Assembly: GCA_963971305.1 (NCBI GenBank) | Contig: OZ020308.1 | Coordinates: forward strand, 34,253,275 to 34,317,274 | DNA length: 64,000 nucleotides | Origin: Arcuatula senhousia | Lineage: Eukaryota; Mollusca; Bivalvia; Mytilida; Mytilidae | Reading direction: 5' to 3' | Shown: one piece after another, positions 11,831 to 23,105 of the stretch | Layout of the letters: every line of letters begins with the position of its first letter | How positions within the stretch are numbered: position 1 is the stretch's first letter | Position numbers and translations under genes: made by a program | Notes under the pieces: model-generated | Databases searched by the model: none | Seen by the model: only the letters and a program-made list of their open reading frames with translations | What the model was told of the DNA's origin: nothing

Positions 11831-12289
11831 AATTTTGATAATCTAACATTTTAAACATTGGCATTTATTTTTCCTTTTGTACACTTTGCCAGATTATGTG
11901 CGTTATAAACTTTAAATTGGTGCTGCAGGAGTTTCACTCAGATATGAATGTCAAGTAATTAAATCCATTCTGTCCGTCCATTGGTACTATTGATGCTTTT
12001 ATGATATGTATTGTTTCATAACAAGTTGTAAAATACTAGCATTCAATGGTCGATGCGAAAATGAAAACAAATTTATTTGGTAAGAGTGCTCTTAGTTCTC
12101 TCTATGTAAACTTTGAGAAATGGTTTTGCTCTAACTGTCATGAATCACCAGATTAGCACAGTTTTGTCAATCACTGTTTTTTTTTGTAGATCTTCTTATT
12201 AATCTTCAGCCAATTGTCACGTGGTTGTTTTCAACAACGTTGGTGTTTATGTGTGTAATAAAGTGACAATTCTTAAATTGCATATTCTG

Positions 12290-12480
12290 AAAGAAGCAGA
12301 GGGGTATCCGAATGTCAAAAGCCCAAAAGGGCAGAGACAAAACAAGTAAACACCAACAAGAACGGGACAAAAACAGACAACATGCAAAACACGGAAACAC
12401 AAAATAACTGAATATCAATCAACAACACGAACTCCGGTCGAAACAAGAGTGAACTCAGGTGCTCCGGAAGAGTAAGAAGT
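12290..12480 (-). repeat. Dispersed repeat, 'CTTCCGGAGCACCTGAGTTC' family
   Basis: The reverse complement matches 30700-30900 and, less well, 29440-29640, 22980-23105 and 45100-45180. Landmarks are CTTCCGGAGCACCTGAGTTC, TCTTGTTTCGAC, GTTGTTGATTGATATTC and GGGCTTTTGAC. The copies are too diverged to define ends. It accounts for the open frames seen here. Confidence 0.65.
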
Positions 12481-12960
12481 TCCTGCTTGCTATAGCACAC
12501 CCGTTGCGATGCCAATAGTCCATTCAGCGCGTCAAATCCGGTAAAGGCAGACAAAACAAAACCCTATGACAAACCAACATCTGCACTCATCTGAGAGATC
12601 GAAATTCCATATTTTTCTATAAATGCATGATGTCTGCCGTAAAATTTCTTGTGTGAAGACAGCAACCGAGGAGAAACATAACCCTTTGTGAGCAAATTTT
12701 GCGTCAGACGTGTCGCTCTGCTAAGGAAATCGACGTAAGTCCCTCACGCTCTGAATTCCACAATAACAGCGTTTTTAATGAATTAAATATAGTTTGATAT
12801 TATTTATTTTAACAAAAAATTAATACCACATATTGGTTGGTTCTATAAATAGCAATAATCATCATTGTTATCATATTTTCATAAAATCAAAACCAAAAGT
12901 AGATTTTTATTTCACATAAAAACCAAACAATGCTTTTACTAGACGTTACAATTTGTGAAT

Positions 12961-13472
12961 GCCAGACAACTCGGCCCGGGACAACTTGTCCGGTCTGTAT
13001 GAGACTTTAATTTTCATATACACAATAGAAAAGTGAGAAAATTCCAATGAAATAATATGAAATGTTGACATATTCATGATTTTGATCTCAAAAGTGAAGA
13101 ACGAAATTGAAATTTTTATGTGAGAAAAGTAGAATGACTTTAGGATAAGGGAATAAACAATTCATCATTGTTTTAAAAAAGTCTACAGCCCTTTTCACAA
13201 AGGCATAGTCTTATTTCATAAATTGCTCGGAAATTAAAGCTAATTTCGAAGATAAGTAACCCATATTTTGCTCAGAGAAATAGAAAGAAATAATGTTCAA
13301 ATAGGCGTATATTACACAAAATTAATCAAGTCCATTAATAATTTATTTGTTCTTTAATTTTTATCTTTGATATTAAACTTTTTTGATTTTACTGAATCGG
13401 ACCGAGTTGTCTTAAAATCCGGCCCGAGTTGTCCCGTGCCGACTTGTCATCGAGCGAGCCGAGTTGTCTGGC
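12961..13472. mobile_element. 512-bp MITE with GCCAGACAACTCGGC terminal repeats
   Basis: GCCAGACAACTCGGC at 12961-12975 is perfectly inverted at 13458-13472. Inside each end a second inverted pair occurs (GGGACAACTTG near the left, GAGTTGTCCC near the right), so the ends are nested variants of an ACAACTCGG motif. The interior is AT-rich and non-coding. No target duplication is obvious. It lies about 90 bp downstream of the stop of the intact deaminase-like gene. Confidence 0.75.
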
Positions 13473-13563
13473 TATCAAATGTGTTTATCAAAATAATGTC
13501 TAATTTTGTTTTTTATCTTACTTTAGCGTAAATATATACCCGGTATCTAACAGAATGAAAACA

Positions 13564-14487
13564 TTAAGTTACTGGAAAGTTTTCCTCATCAAGAAAATAG
13601 TCTAAACGTGTATTTCTTTGATAGTTTTTATTTTTCTTTCTTTTGCTTCTGCTTCTGTTTTTTGTTTGTTTTGCCAATGTCTTTTCTCTTCGTTTTATTC
13701 TTTGACATAAATAGTCATCACTTTCGAGTTCATCCAATGGAGACCATTCATTGTCAAAGTTGCTGTCAACGTTACTGTCATTGTTAAAACGATCTTTCAA
13801 ACCCAAAAGTCGTGGGTTTACACAACGAACATACTTGCCTTGTTGTAAGGTTTGTATAGAAGTTTGGTAATTGGTTTCCGAACATACACATTGAAAAGAA
13901 ATATATAAAAATGTTCTGTATTTAAAAGAAAAGCGATGTATAAGGCATGCACAACGATAGTTGCTTATTGTACATGGAATAAAATGAGAAAAAACGCATA
14001 TCACAAAACGACGATTTCTTCCAAACTTTCTATAGAAAGCCTGTCTCATTATTTTAAACACATCTGTCACATCTGGACGGCATTTCTTCCTATGAAGTCC
14101 CATTTCCTTTCTTATAATTCCTTTTGGATCAAGCAACCTTGCTTCTCCGTGAATTCTTGGTTCAGAAAGACCTAGAAGAATTGAAACCCTTCCAAAAGTA
14201 ATACTAGATGCACTGCAGATTAAATTTTGCGGTTCTTTCCCGTAATTTATCCATTTAGCTATTTCCCTGTTCGGTTTGACCATAAATTTAAAGTTTCTAT
14301 TTTTCAATTCGTCCAATGACACTAATGCTGCAACCAGAAATTGTTTTTCCTTTCGTTCAAACGTTGTATTTAAATAAGGCAGAGCATCCCTTCCTAAATT
14401 CCTTAATAGATATGAAATTTCTACTATTGAGTCATAAGAAATCACGAATTTTCCTTTTTCTAGTTTAATGATATTAATTTTTGACAT
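13564..14487 (-). CDS. Putative AID/APOBEC-type zinc deaminase-fold protein (paralog A)
   Basis: An intronless 307-codon ORF starting at ATG 14487. What is seen: IHGEARLL gives an HxE motif (H113, E115). FVICVFSHFIPCTISNYRCA gives a PC…C motif (C172, C179) after a hydrophobic strand. Next comes a second strand (YRTFLYISFQC), a helix-like YQTSIQTLQQG and a short strand KYVRCVNP. The same order of strand, PC..C helix, strand, helix and strand follows HxE in AID/APOBEC and related bacterial-toxin-type deaminases, where H and the two C bind zinc and E moves the proton. The spacings differ from classical APOBECs: HxE to PC is 56 residues and the two Cys are six residues apart. The C-terminus (about 255-295) is rich in Lys/Arg and could be a nuclear or nucleic-acid-binding tail. 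Both motifs are kept in broken paralog B. Function and substrate are unknown. The fold assignment is inference from motif order; another zinc-binding family remains possible. Confidence 0.6.
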   Translation of the reverse strand: MSKINIIKLEKGKFVISYDSIVEISYLLRNLGRDALPYLNTTFERKEKQFLVAALVSLDELKNRNFKFMVKPNREIAKWINYGKEPQNLICSASSITFGRVSILLGLSEPRIHGEARLLDPKGIIRKEMGLHRKKCRPDVTDVFKIMRQAFYRKFGRNRRFVICVFSHFIPCTISNYRCACLIHRFSFKYRTFLYISFQCVCSETNYQTSIQTLQQGKYVRCVNPRLLGLKDRFNNDSNVDSNFDNEWSPLDELESDDYLCQRIKRREKTLAKQTKNRSRSKRKKNKNYQRNTRLDYFLDEENFPVT

Positions 14488-14689
14488 AACGAATGTTCAG
14501 AATTTCATAATTTAATCCAAGCAGTGATTGGCGTGGTTTAAATTAGATATATTGGAAATTTCTAGTAATGAAAATTGCCAACAACATATCCGAACTATCT
14601 AAGATTTAAAAGACATAGAGACACTAATTGCCAGGCATATTTCTACATATGAATATATGCTCCGATTAACACGGATAAACATCAGGTTT

Positions 14690-14960
14690 CTTTCCTTGTA
14701 ATGCACATTGTCGATATCCTCGGTGCTGGATTTGGCTTCCTTGTTCGAACGTTTTGGTTTTGAGTACTTTTCGTTTTCAACAGTTTGGATTTGACCTTCC
14801 AATGTTTTGATTTAAATGCTACTGATGAGAGGTTACTCCTTGAGATATCGATATATAGCATATCCTAATTAACCGTTTAAACCTGCGTTTTGGTATTTGT
14901 AATTTCAAAAAATGAAATTTATTTTAAATTCTATTCTATATCGGGTGACTGAATGTTTTA
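14690..14960 (+). repeat. Dispersed repeat, family of 1-376, copy 2
   Basis: Contains GTCGATATCCTCGGTGCTGG followed by ATTTGGCTTCCTTGTTCGAA, then CCAATGTTTTGATT..AATGCT and TGATGAGAGGTTACTCCTTG. The same blocks in the same order are found on the minus strand at 37020-37570. Confidence 0.65.
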
Positions 14961-15129
14961 TAATAGATTATTGTTTTGGTGTGTATCAGATTACATCTAA
15001 TTACATAAAATGTTAGTATAGATTATAAATATGAAAGGTATATTTGAAAAGGACTTTTCGAAAATATGTTTTAAAATGATTTCTTTTCCGTATATGTTTT
15101 ACAGTACAGAATTTTTGACATTGAACATA

Positions 15130-15300
15130 GAAGAAAATGAGATGTGGAATAAGTGTACGCGACACAACCTACATTATAAACGTATATTTTAAATATCCAC
15201 AAAGGAAAACAGCCAGCAGCCTTCAATGTGACCAGCGGTCGCTGCTCGCTGTTTTTCAATTGGCCCCTGGATTGAAAATAAAATACACATGATTCAAGCC
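15130..15300 (+). repeat. Degraded dispersed repeat
   Basis: GAGATGTGGAATAAGTGTAC followed by GCGA recurs inverted at 63300-63330. The block AAAACAGC…TCAATGTGAC…TCGCTGTTTT also recurs near 28619-28670. The homology is short, and the element type is unknown. Confidence 0.4.
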
Positions 15301-15751
15301 CAATCCCAAAGTGCATTGAAAGACCCTCTTCTTGACAAAAAACAATTAACTTGATCTTGATAAAGATTCCTGGCTTAGGACAGGCACATTAAAATGTGGC
15401 GGGGTCAAACTAGTTTTTTGGCGCCAACCTTCCCCCTAATGATAATCAATAACAAAGCACAAACTAACACACAGTAAACATCAAATCGATAGAAGTTCAA
15501 TTCAACAAGAGAGTATCTGAGACAAAAGGACAACAGGTAATTAACGGGACGTAAGGATACTCTCTTGAGAACACTCGAAGTTACTGACAGCTAGCTAAGA
15601 AGCATCCATCGACTGATGTAAAAAAATCAAGTATGTCGATTTTAAATCCGACACAACACGTCAAACACTTGATTTGATGATGCATCATCACACAAAACCG
15701 ACACACTTGACCGCTGTAATGCTCAAAAATGACATAAGTATAAAAAGGCAA

Positions 15752-17966
15752 TTAACATTTTAAAGTAAGTATCATATTATCAATATTTTTACCAAAGAAG
15801 ACTAAATTCAAAGATTTTACTAAAATATCCATTTCATAACCTTTATTTAATAAAGTTTTAAGCCAATTTTGCATTCCCAAGGGATTGTTTTTGAATTTAT
15901 TTGCTCTATAAACAACATTACCGTAGAAATCTGGATGGGATATTCCCTTAACAATCAAATGTCGTCGTGTACAGTTAAATTTTCCAATAAGGTATAGATA
16001 TTTATGATAAAACTTAGTAAACGACTTCACTAATTTGTGGTAACGATATCCTTGTTTTAGTAATTTTTTTGTAATACACCGGTTTTTATCATTAAAATCA
16101 GACACACCACTGCAGATCCGAGCATACAATGTATCTTACCAACTGTGAAATATATACTCTGTAAGACGGAGCAAGTGGTACATCTCCCTCTAGAAAAGGA
16201 AAATTCACAATAGGAAATGAAAAGTCATCCCGTTTATCATATATTTTAGTGTGTAATTTTCCATTGATTATACTTAAATCTAGATCTAAAAATGGGCATC
16301 TATCACCAGTAAGGTTAGATTTATTCAAAGTTAATTCCTTGGGATAAATTTCCGTAATAAAATTAGAAAATGTTAGATTGTTTAGTGAAAGAATGTCGTC
16401 TAAATATCTGTATGTATAATTAAAAGTTTCAATGAGATGTTGTCTGTTGGGGTCTTTTTGAAGTTTTGCCATAAATTGGGATTCATAACAATACAAAAAA
16501 AGGTCAGCAATAAGTGGGGCACAATTAGTTCCCATAGGGATACCAATGACTTGGCGATAAATTGTACTCCCAAAACGAATATAAATGTTGTCCAAAAGAT
16601 AATTTAGAGCAGTTATCATTTCTGCATCAGTCCAATTGACGTAACCTTTATGAGTCTCGTTGCTAAAAAACGATTTATTAAATAATTTAGAAACTTTAGA
16701 GCAGATATAGTCACTTTTAGATTTATCGAAGCACCATTTAACCAGATATTCAAATTGTTTTTTAATAAGACAGTGAGGAAGGTTAGTGTACAAAGTAGAA
16801 AAATCGTAGCTATCAACTGTATGGTAAGTACCTTCAAAAGCGCGAAGTTTGTCTAAAACATCGAGCGAATTTTTCACACTCCAAAAATGATTTATGCCAC
16901 TGTTTTCAAATACCTTTTCGCAGTATCGAATAATAAATTCTTTCATAGTAGTCAAAGCAAGTGATAAGACTTTAGAAATATTAGTGAGAGAACACTTACT
17001 TGAAGCAGATATGAAACGAGATTTATAAGGATTTTTGTGTAGTTTAGGGATCCAGTACATTGTAGGTAGTTTATTGTATGTAGGAGCGGCTCGTAGTGAT
17101 GTGGTATTTAAAATATGGTCCTCAATAATACTACATTCTGTAGATTGTACGCGAATAAAAGTGTTGGAGCTTTTAATTTCTTGCATCAACACTTCAAGGT
17201 AATATTTTCGTCATACAATAACGACATTATTGGCAGCTTTGTCTGCAGGAACGAAAACGTATTGTGAACCAAGTGAACGCATTTTTGTCTTAATTTTTTT
17301 TAGATATGTATTTGGCCGAAATTCTACAAAGGAGTTTTGAAAATGATTTATTCTGAGTTTAACAATTGACATGAAGTTATTTATAAAATTGTCAAGAGAT
17401 ATAGTATCTGCTTCTTCTCTCTTGATCCAAGATTTACAGAAAGAGAGAAGTGCAGTTTTGATACAATCGAAGCATGAATTCCAATTGATCTTTGAGGGGG
17501 GCCTAAATTTTGGACCCCTTTTCAGAAAATTTATTACCTCTGGGTCCTTGACGATGGTAAGGTCACCGGTAACAACATGGTCACAAGGAACATATTTAAA
17601 ATCAGAATTACTACAGTCGCATGACAAAGGAACATTCGTATCCAGTTCTTCATCAGTAGTGGTTGACGTATAATTAAAAATAATGTTTCGGGTAGGTTTT
17701 TTATATTTATAAGATACAATAGGAGGTTCAGTATTAGAAAAATAAGGTGGAATGAGATCTTTGATTTTTGGATCCGCAAATATGCTAGATATGTTTATAA
17801 AATCAAGTCCTCTATTAATATATGTTAATTTGATAAAATGTCGAATGTGGTCTAGAGGACTATCAATTTTTGGAAACAATTTAAAATAACAGAATGCACT
17901 TATGATAAGTGCACCTTCATATAAGGGACTAGATAAAACGTGTAAAAACACTACCCCAACAGTCAC
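15752..17966 (-). pseudogene. Penelope-like reverse transcriptase, decayed
   Basis: Three minus-strand frames make up one RT-type protein: 17966-17211, then 17192-16098 in the same frame after a single TGA (17213-17211), then 16129-15752 after a frameshift. Seen in order: an N-terminal Cys pair (CDCS) and VTGDL/GPKFRPP block, YWIPKLHKNP, DFSTLYTNLPH, GIPMGTNCAPL, and the catalytic YLDD, followed by KIYDKRDDFSFP. Use of PKxHK, LYTN(L/I)P and a Y-x-DD box in this order fits Penelope-like elements rather than LTR or LINE RTs. No GIY-YIG endonuclease was found at either end, and no LTRs or terminal repeats flank it. The element is truncated at both ends or belongs to an endonuclease-lacking group. 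Confidence 0.7.
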
Positions 17967-18777
17967 ATAAATGAAAGGGTTTTATTTGTTAAAAAGGATA
18001 ATTGTAAATCGCTTAGGTTTGCGTCATACTTCCAGTGTTTGCATGTACGTAGCTTTGTGTTTTTAAACCACGCTAATTGATAAACATTGATTTTATATCG
18101 TCAGCCAGTTCTACCCGTCCCACCCAATTTTTTTTGTTTTGTTTTTGTTTTTTTTTTTTTTTTTTTTTTTGTTCGTCACATAATTTTATTATGTTGTATT
18201 TGCATTTAAGATATTTAGAAATCATCTATCTGGATTTTTTTAGTTCTAATAGAATTTCATCGTTTCAAAGACGAAAATGTGCACGTTATAACGTTATACT
18301 AAAGTATCTCATGATAGACACTAGGCATGTATACCTGTTATAAAGCAAAGAGGAGTCTTAGTTATTACAATTTGGTTCAATTTCCAAATGTAACCTTCGT
18401 CCAGCTGATCGTTGGCAATATGTTTCGTAAAAAGAGTGGTACCACTTACCATTCAAAAGATTACTCCTCCCTTTGACTGTAATCCGAATGGGTTTTTTTT
18501 CACGTAAGTTGTATTGTGCTATCTTTGTAATGTTTGTTTTCAGTGTCAATTTATTATCCTCTTAAGATTTGAATGCTTCTTTGGTACCCATTGTTTTTTT
18601 TCTATATGTAATTAGTATTAGAATATTAAAAAAAAAATAAATCATAGTAATTGAAAGCAAACAAAAACTGTACGGTAAACTTTTTCTGATGTAAAATATC
18701 TAAGTGGGTTCAAACTTTAGGAACTGCATTCTAGATCTGCCTTTGAACAATGTATTATCAATACTTATATATTGTTT
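17967..18777. other. Intergenic with long poly-T tract
   Basis: No gene is recognised. A T-rich run (about 18118-18170, interrupted by G) could be the remnant A-tail of a minus-strand retroposon. The two short ORFs here are low-complexity. Confidence 0.5.
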
Positions 18778-21766
18778 TCAATTTGTGGAATCAATTTCAG
18801 AGGATTCTTCTAATGAAACTTTATCTGTTTCTTCAAATAAAGCTTCATCATTTAAGGCCACAGAACATTTTTCGTCAACGTCTAACGTCTCATGGAATAC
18901 ATCGTCTTGCTTTCTTGATCTTTTCTTGGTTAAATCTTTTGCATATTTGTACAGAAGCACACTGTAAAGGCATATAGATATAGCTAATATTCCTAGAAAG
19001 ATTATAACTTTTGTGGATACACATAGATAGCTTGATGTTGCAAAATAAACAGTCCAAGCGACACCTCTCCAAAATTGAAGGTTCGAAAAAGCTGTCTCTT
19101 GCTTTTCAGGAAACAGTAATGGAATCTTAGCTAAAACAAAACAAGAATATCATTCTATTTTTTTAATTTTCATTATATATTTATTTTGTTCTCTTTAAAA
19201 CAGCATGTTACTTTTTGTGTTTGAACCCAGGTGAATCTGTTCTATGAAGCACCAATTTATTAAATTTGTCAAACAGACAGCTGCTTAAATGCATTCCTTT
19301 TTAGCTGACATAAGATTAGGAACAAGCTATTTAGCTTTTATACGACTGAACGAAAAATGCAGTTTTAAGATAAGTCGCTATCGTCGTTGTCTGTTAACTT
19401 TAGTGCTCCCAAAATAAGTTTTGTACTAGTTACTATGAAATAAGCCAATTATGTTCCTACATGTATATAAAATGGATAGAATTGATTTGGGTTTAGAAAT
19501 TAGGGATCAAGAGGAGGTAAAAACTGCAATTTATTTGTTTTTTCCTCATAATAATTATTGATGAGGTTAACGAAATGCTGATTCATTTCACAACAACAAT
19601 CCTATCATAACAGGATGAATTGGATTGTCGGTTCCAAATGAAACTGCTGCGAAAATTTCCAAATATACAGTTTATAACTTAAACTTACCAAAAACATCAA
19701 TTTTATAGACACTTTCTGTGATTCCTGCTAAAACTGCCACCATGAACACAAGAGGAAGATGTTCTCTTGTTGGGTTCCAATTTAACCAAAGTCCCATATA
19801 TCCGAAATATATAACTGTTCCAACGGTAACTAATACATTTCCATGGACACATTTTGCTACTTTGGGCACTATTTTCATAAATAAGGTATTAGAAATGTTG
19901 AAACTGGCCATCACATAACCAACCATTCCAATTCCAAACGGACAGGAGACATAAGACTGAAAGATGAAACATTCAAAATAAAACAGAAATATATAAACAA
20001 AACAAAAAGAAAACAAAGTAGCAATAGATGTGATTGCGAGCAAATCTAAAAGCAATAATCTCCCGTCTCCTAAATTTTAAGTGGTATAAAATATATGTTA
20101 TCTTTATCTTTTATTAACATTACTTTTTAATCAGTATAACAAAACGTTAAAGCGGTCGGACGTTTCAGTTTTAGTCGAGAATTCTCTGCACAGTATAACT
20201 AGAGGCTCCAAGGAGCCTGAATCGCTCACCTGATCTCTTATGCCAAAGTTTGAATAAATTTCACAATCTTTCAAGTATACAAAGTTGCAAAACAATCCCT
20301 TCAGTGGTTTCAGAGAAGATTTTTGGAAATCATTTAAATTAAAAGAAAAAACAGTTAAAGGGCAATAACTCCTATAAGGACCTTTTGATGCTGAACAAGA
20401 AACAAGATTTTCTCGATCTCTTATACTTTTCAAGTTATAAGCCAAAAACAATGGTCTGACCCCCCTGTTTTATTTTTAGCAACGGCGGCCATGTTGTTAG
20501 GTCGACATTTATATAATTCACAAACTTGGTAGAGGACATCCTAAAAATCAAGTATACCAAGTTTAAATGCAATCCCTTCAGTGGTTTCAGAGAAAAAGAT
20601 CTTTGAAGAAAAGTTAACGGACGACGGACGGACGACGGACAGACGACGGACGCCTAACGATGACAATAGCTCACATGACCCTTCGGGGTCAGGTGAGTTA
20701 AAAACCTTATCCCATTTAGATTACATGGTCTGTGAAGTAAATTATAATTTATTTACTTTTTAAGTTACCTTAAATAAAGTTAACAACAAAACTACTGAAC
20801 TGGGATAATCATATTACAAAGTTATTTTTTTTTGTATTTTTCATCCTTATTCTACATATTATTTTTTTAACATACCTTGGTAAAATCCCCCAACAAGTAG
20901 AAAGGTAGCAGCCCTGTCGTTACAATATATGGTAGTAGAAGGACAAGCTTGATATCTGATAGAGCCGAAAACATTGAGTACAGAGACTTTCTGACGGTTT
21001 TATTTTGAACCCATTTACTTTGGGGCAAAGGAGGTAAAAATAAAACTGTTAAAAGTAAACCTATGACATCAAACGAAAGATAAACTGATATCAATTGGGT
21101 TAAAGTTGATGTTGACGGTTTAGAAATTATTGGAATTAAAATTGTGGAGTTTGACTCAAACGTTTTGTCACAATCAAGAACTCCGCATTGAAAAGAAGTA
21201 TTGCTTCTTTCAATGTTGATATCATTTCTAAAAATAACAGAGGATACACCCGCACCGATTGCAAACGCCACACCTTGAATGGCATAAAATATTCCGTTGA
21301 GACGATTCAAAGTGTGTAGCTGTTCTTTGTTGTGTTTCTGAGCAGTTGAAGACGCACAAGCAGTTATATATAATCCCTGGGATATCCATAAAGGACCCGT
21401 TACAAGTCCTAGAAGCAAAGATGAAGGGATCAATGAGTAAAAATGCGGATAAAAATTACTGCCGACGTATAAAGCGTGGACTATAAATCCTATCAAAGTA
21501 CATAGTTTTCCACCTAGCAGCTTGATGAACAATGGTGCTAGAATGCAAGATACTAAAGATGCCGCGTAGATACAAGCCAATGACTTCATCCCTAATCCTT
21601 CTTCAATGTTTAAACTCGACTGCAATGCTTGTAAAGACCCGAAAGCAGCAAAAACAAAGAAGAACGCAAATGAAAGGATATACGTGCATTGTATTGGATC
21701 TTCTATCCATTCAGTCTCTCCTGCTTCACGAAGTGTAAAATATAATTTAAGTCTAAATCTTGGCAT
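18778..21766 (-). CDS. UNC93A-like MFS membrane protein, copy 2 (three coding exons)
   Basis: Exons on the minus strand are 21766-20876 (891 nt, phase 0), 19956-19689 (268 nt, phase 1) and 19130-18778. All junctions are GT/AG (donors CAAG|GTATG and TTTG|GTAAGT). The predicted protein is 503 aa. The ATG at 21766 lies 5 nt after a pyrimidine-rich acceptor (TTTTTGTTTTTCAG), so an untranslated 5' exon is inferred and the upstream in-frame ATG at 21808 is intronic. Family marks are LQALQSSLNIEEGLG after TM1, SNFYPHF, IPSSLLLGLVTGPLW and GIGMVGYVMASF, with alternating hydrophobic segments typical of the UNC93 branch of the major facilitator fold. The cytosolic tail is acidic and Ser-rich. Relatives modulate K+ channels (UNC-93) or escort Toll-like receptors (UNC93B1); the role here is unknown. 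Intron 1 carries pearl-like element B, and intron 2 a TACGAC-type repeat. Confidence 0.88.
19331..19540 (+). repeat. Degraded TACGACCGC-family repeat inside a UNC93-like intron
   Basis: Starts TTTTATACGACTG and continues CGTCGTTGTCTGTTAACTTT and AGAAATTAGGGATCAAGAGG, matching the left third of the element at 38382-40341. It lies in intron 2 of the copy 2 gene. Confidence 0.6.
20198..20701 (+). mobile_element. Pearl/Helentron-like element, copy B (short)
   Basis: Left tip AGAGGCTCCAAGGAGCC plus GAATCGCTCACCTGA; right end with (ACGG/GACGG) tract, then a TGACCCTTCGGGGTCA hairpin and AGGTGAGTTAA. Only about 500 bp, with a single core unit that is a different sequence from copy A for much of its length. 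It sits in intron 1 of the UNC93-like copy 2 gene, in the opposite orientation to that gene. Confidence 0.75.
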
Positions 21767-22199
21767 GATTTCTGAAAAACAAAAATATTTGATATAATAA
21801 TAAGACATCTTCTTTTAGACAAAAAAAAAACGAGATCAAATACTATTATTTTTACCCTTCTTGAAACTATGGTCTCCCATATAATCCTTTCTCCTTTATT
21901 AACTATAAAAGAAATTTTACGACAGAATTAGGTTATATTTGTTCCCTTCAAAATAGAAATTAATTGGAATAAACCGATTGGTGTTCCAATGGTGTTAATT
22001 TAAAAAAAAATGATCCAGACTCGGAAACAACAATAACGTTACGTGTTTCAAAATACCTAGTGTTTCCAAAACTAGTCATGGATGATAGTTATCTGTTCAG
22101 GTTTGCATGGCTTAACGGTTATTATTACTCTATTTTTTAGTGTTTTGCTTGTTGAAATACTCATATGATCACCTTAGTATCCCTAACCACAAACCTGTT
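21767..22199. other. Upstream region of UNC93-like copy 2
   Basis: Contains the splice acceptor directly before the start codon. The non-coding first exon and promoter could not be placed. Confidence 0.4.
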
Positions 22200-22560
22200 G
22201 TGTTTTTGTAACTACCGGACCCGAAGATCATAATGGAAGATGGAAGATTTGGCGCGCCTTAAAACCTGGTTTAACCCACCATTTCTTTTGAAATGCCTGT
22301 ACCAAGTCAGGGCCATTGTGATCTTCAATTTGTCCGGTATGTTTTCCTTGTTTTGTCATGTTAATGGACATTTGGGATTGATTCTCCAAGTCCGGTAATT
22401 TTGTTAAAATTTTAATTGGGTATCGTTTCCATGGCAACATTTGGATTAATATGCAATACCTATAGATAGATGAATTATTGATGAGGTATAAATTTGTTGT
22501 TACCATCTCGTTCATAATTTTTAAAGATCGCAAATGTCCTCTTTCTAACGGATCATGTAC
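22200..22560 (+). repeat. Dispersed repeat, 'AAAACCTGGTTTAACCCACC' family
   Basis: The block TTGGCGC…AAAACCTGGTTTAACCCACC…TTTGAAATGCCTGTACCAAG…GGGCCATTGTGATC is shared with 26640-26770, 41960-42090, a partial copy at 25520-25680 and an inverted fragment at 23375-23450. The ends are undefined. Open frames across it are not conserved between copies. Confidence 0.6.
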
Positions 22561-22974
22561 TCTTTAAACTGTTGACCTACTTTCAGTTCATCTAAAAACG
22601 TTATCTTAAGACCATGATAAATTATGTTACGGTATGAAGTCTTAAAGCAGACTATTAGCCCAATACGTATCTAGAATATGTACAACAAGACAAGATTTTA
22701 TTAGTTAACGGACTAACAGAAGGCAATATTTTCCGCCCGTACAGTAAGTTATAAAATCCTTTTTTTATCAGGAATGCTGGATCATGTTCGGGATTTTTCG
22801 AAGAAACAATGTAATTGTTTGGTTCAGATATAGTAGTAGGATAGAAACGCTTGAGTTTTTGTTGTTGTTGTTTTCTTACGAATTGCTGCACAAAAGTGTT
22901 TATGGTTATGATATTAAAAAAATAAATGAGAACACAATATTCAACCTTCGATTTACACATAAAGGAAGTGATTC

Positions 22975-23105
22975 TGGCAAAATATTTACTTCGGATGATT
23001 TTGTGTTTCTTTCTGCTGTTCTTGTTCGTGTTTTCCGGTTTTCCTCGTTTCCCTTTCGGACTACCGACACTCGAAAGTCCCATTGGTGCCTCTTTGCTTC
23101 GCCGT
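22975..23105 (+). repeat. Dispersed repeat fragment (CTTCCGGAGC family, 3' part)
   Basis: The run TTTCGGACTACCGACACTCG followed by AAAGTCCCATTGGTGCCTCTTT parallels 29580-29625 (GGACTCTTGACGCTCGAATG, CCCCATTGG). It explains the C-terminally basic ORFs on both strands here. Confidence 0.5.

Noticed and set aside
22655..23083. 142-codon minus-strand ORF
   Set aside because: Its N-terminal part is the antisense frame of a dispersed repeat (same residues as at 29609-29424); the remainder is unrecognised and lacks support.
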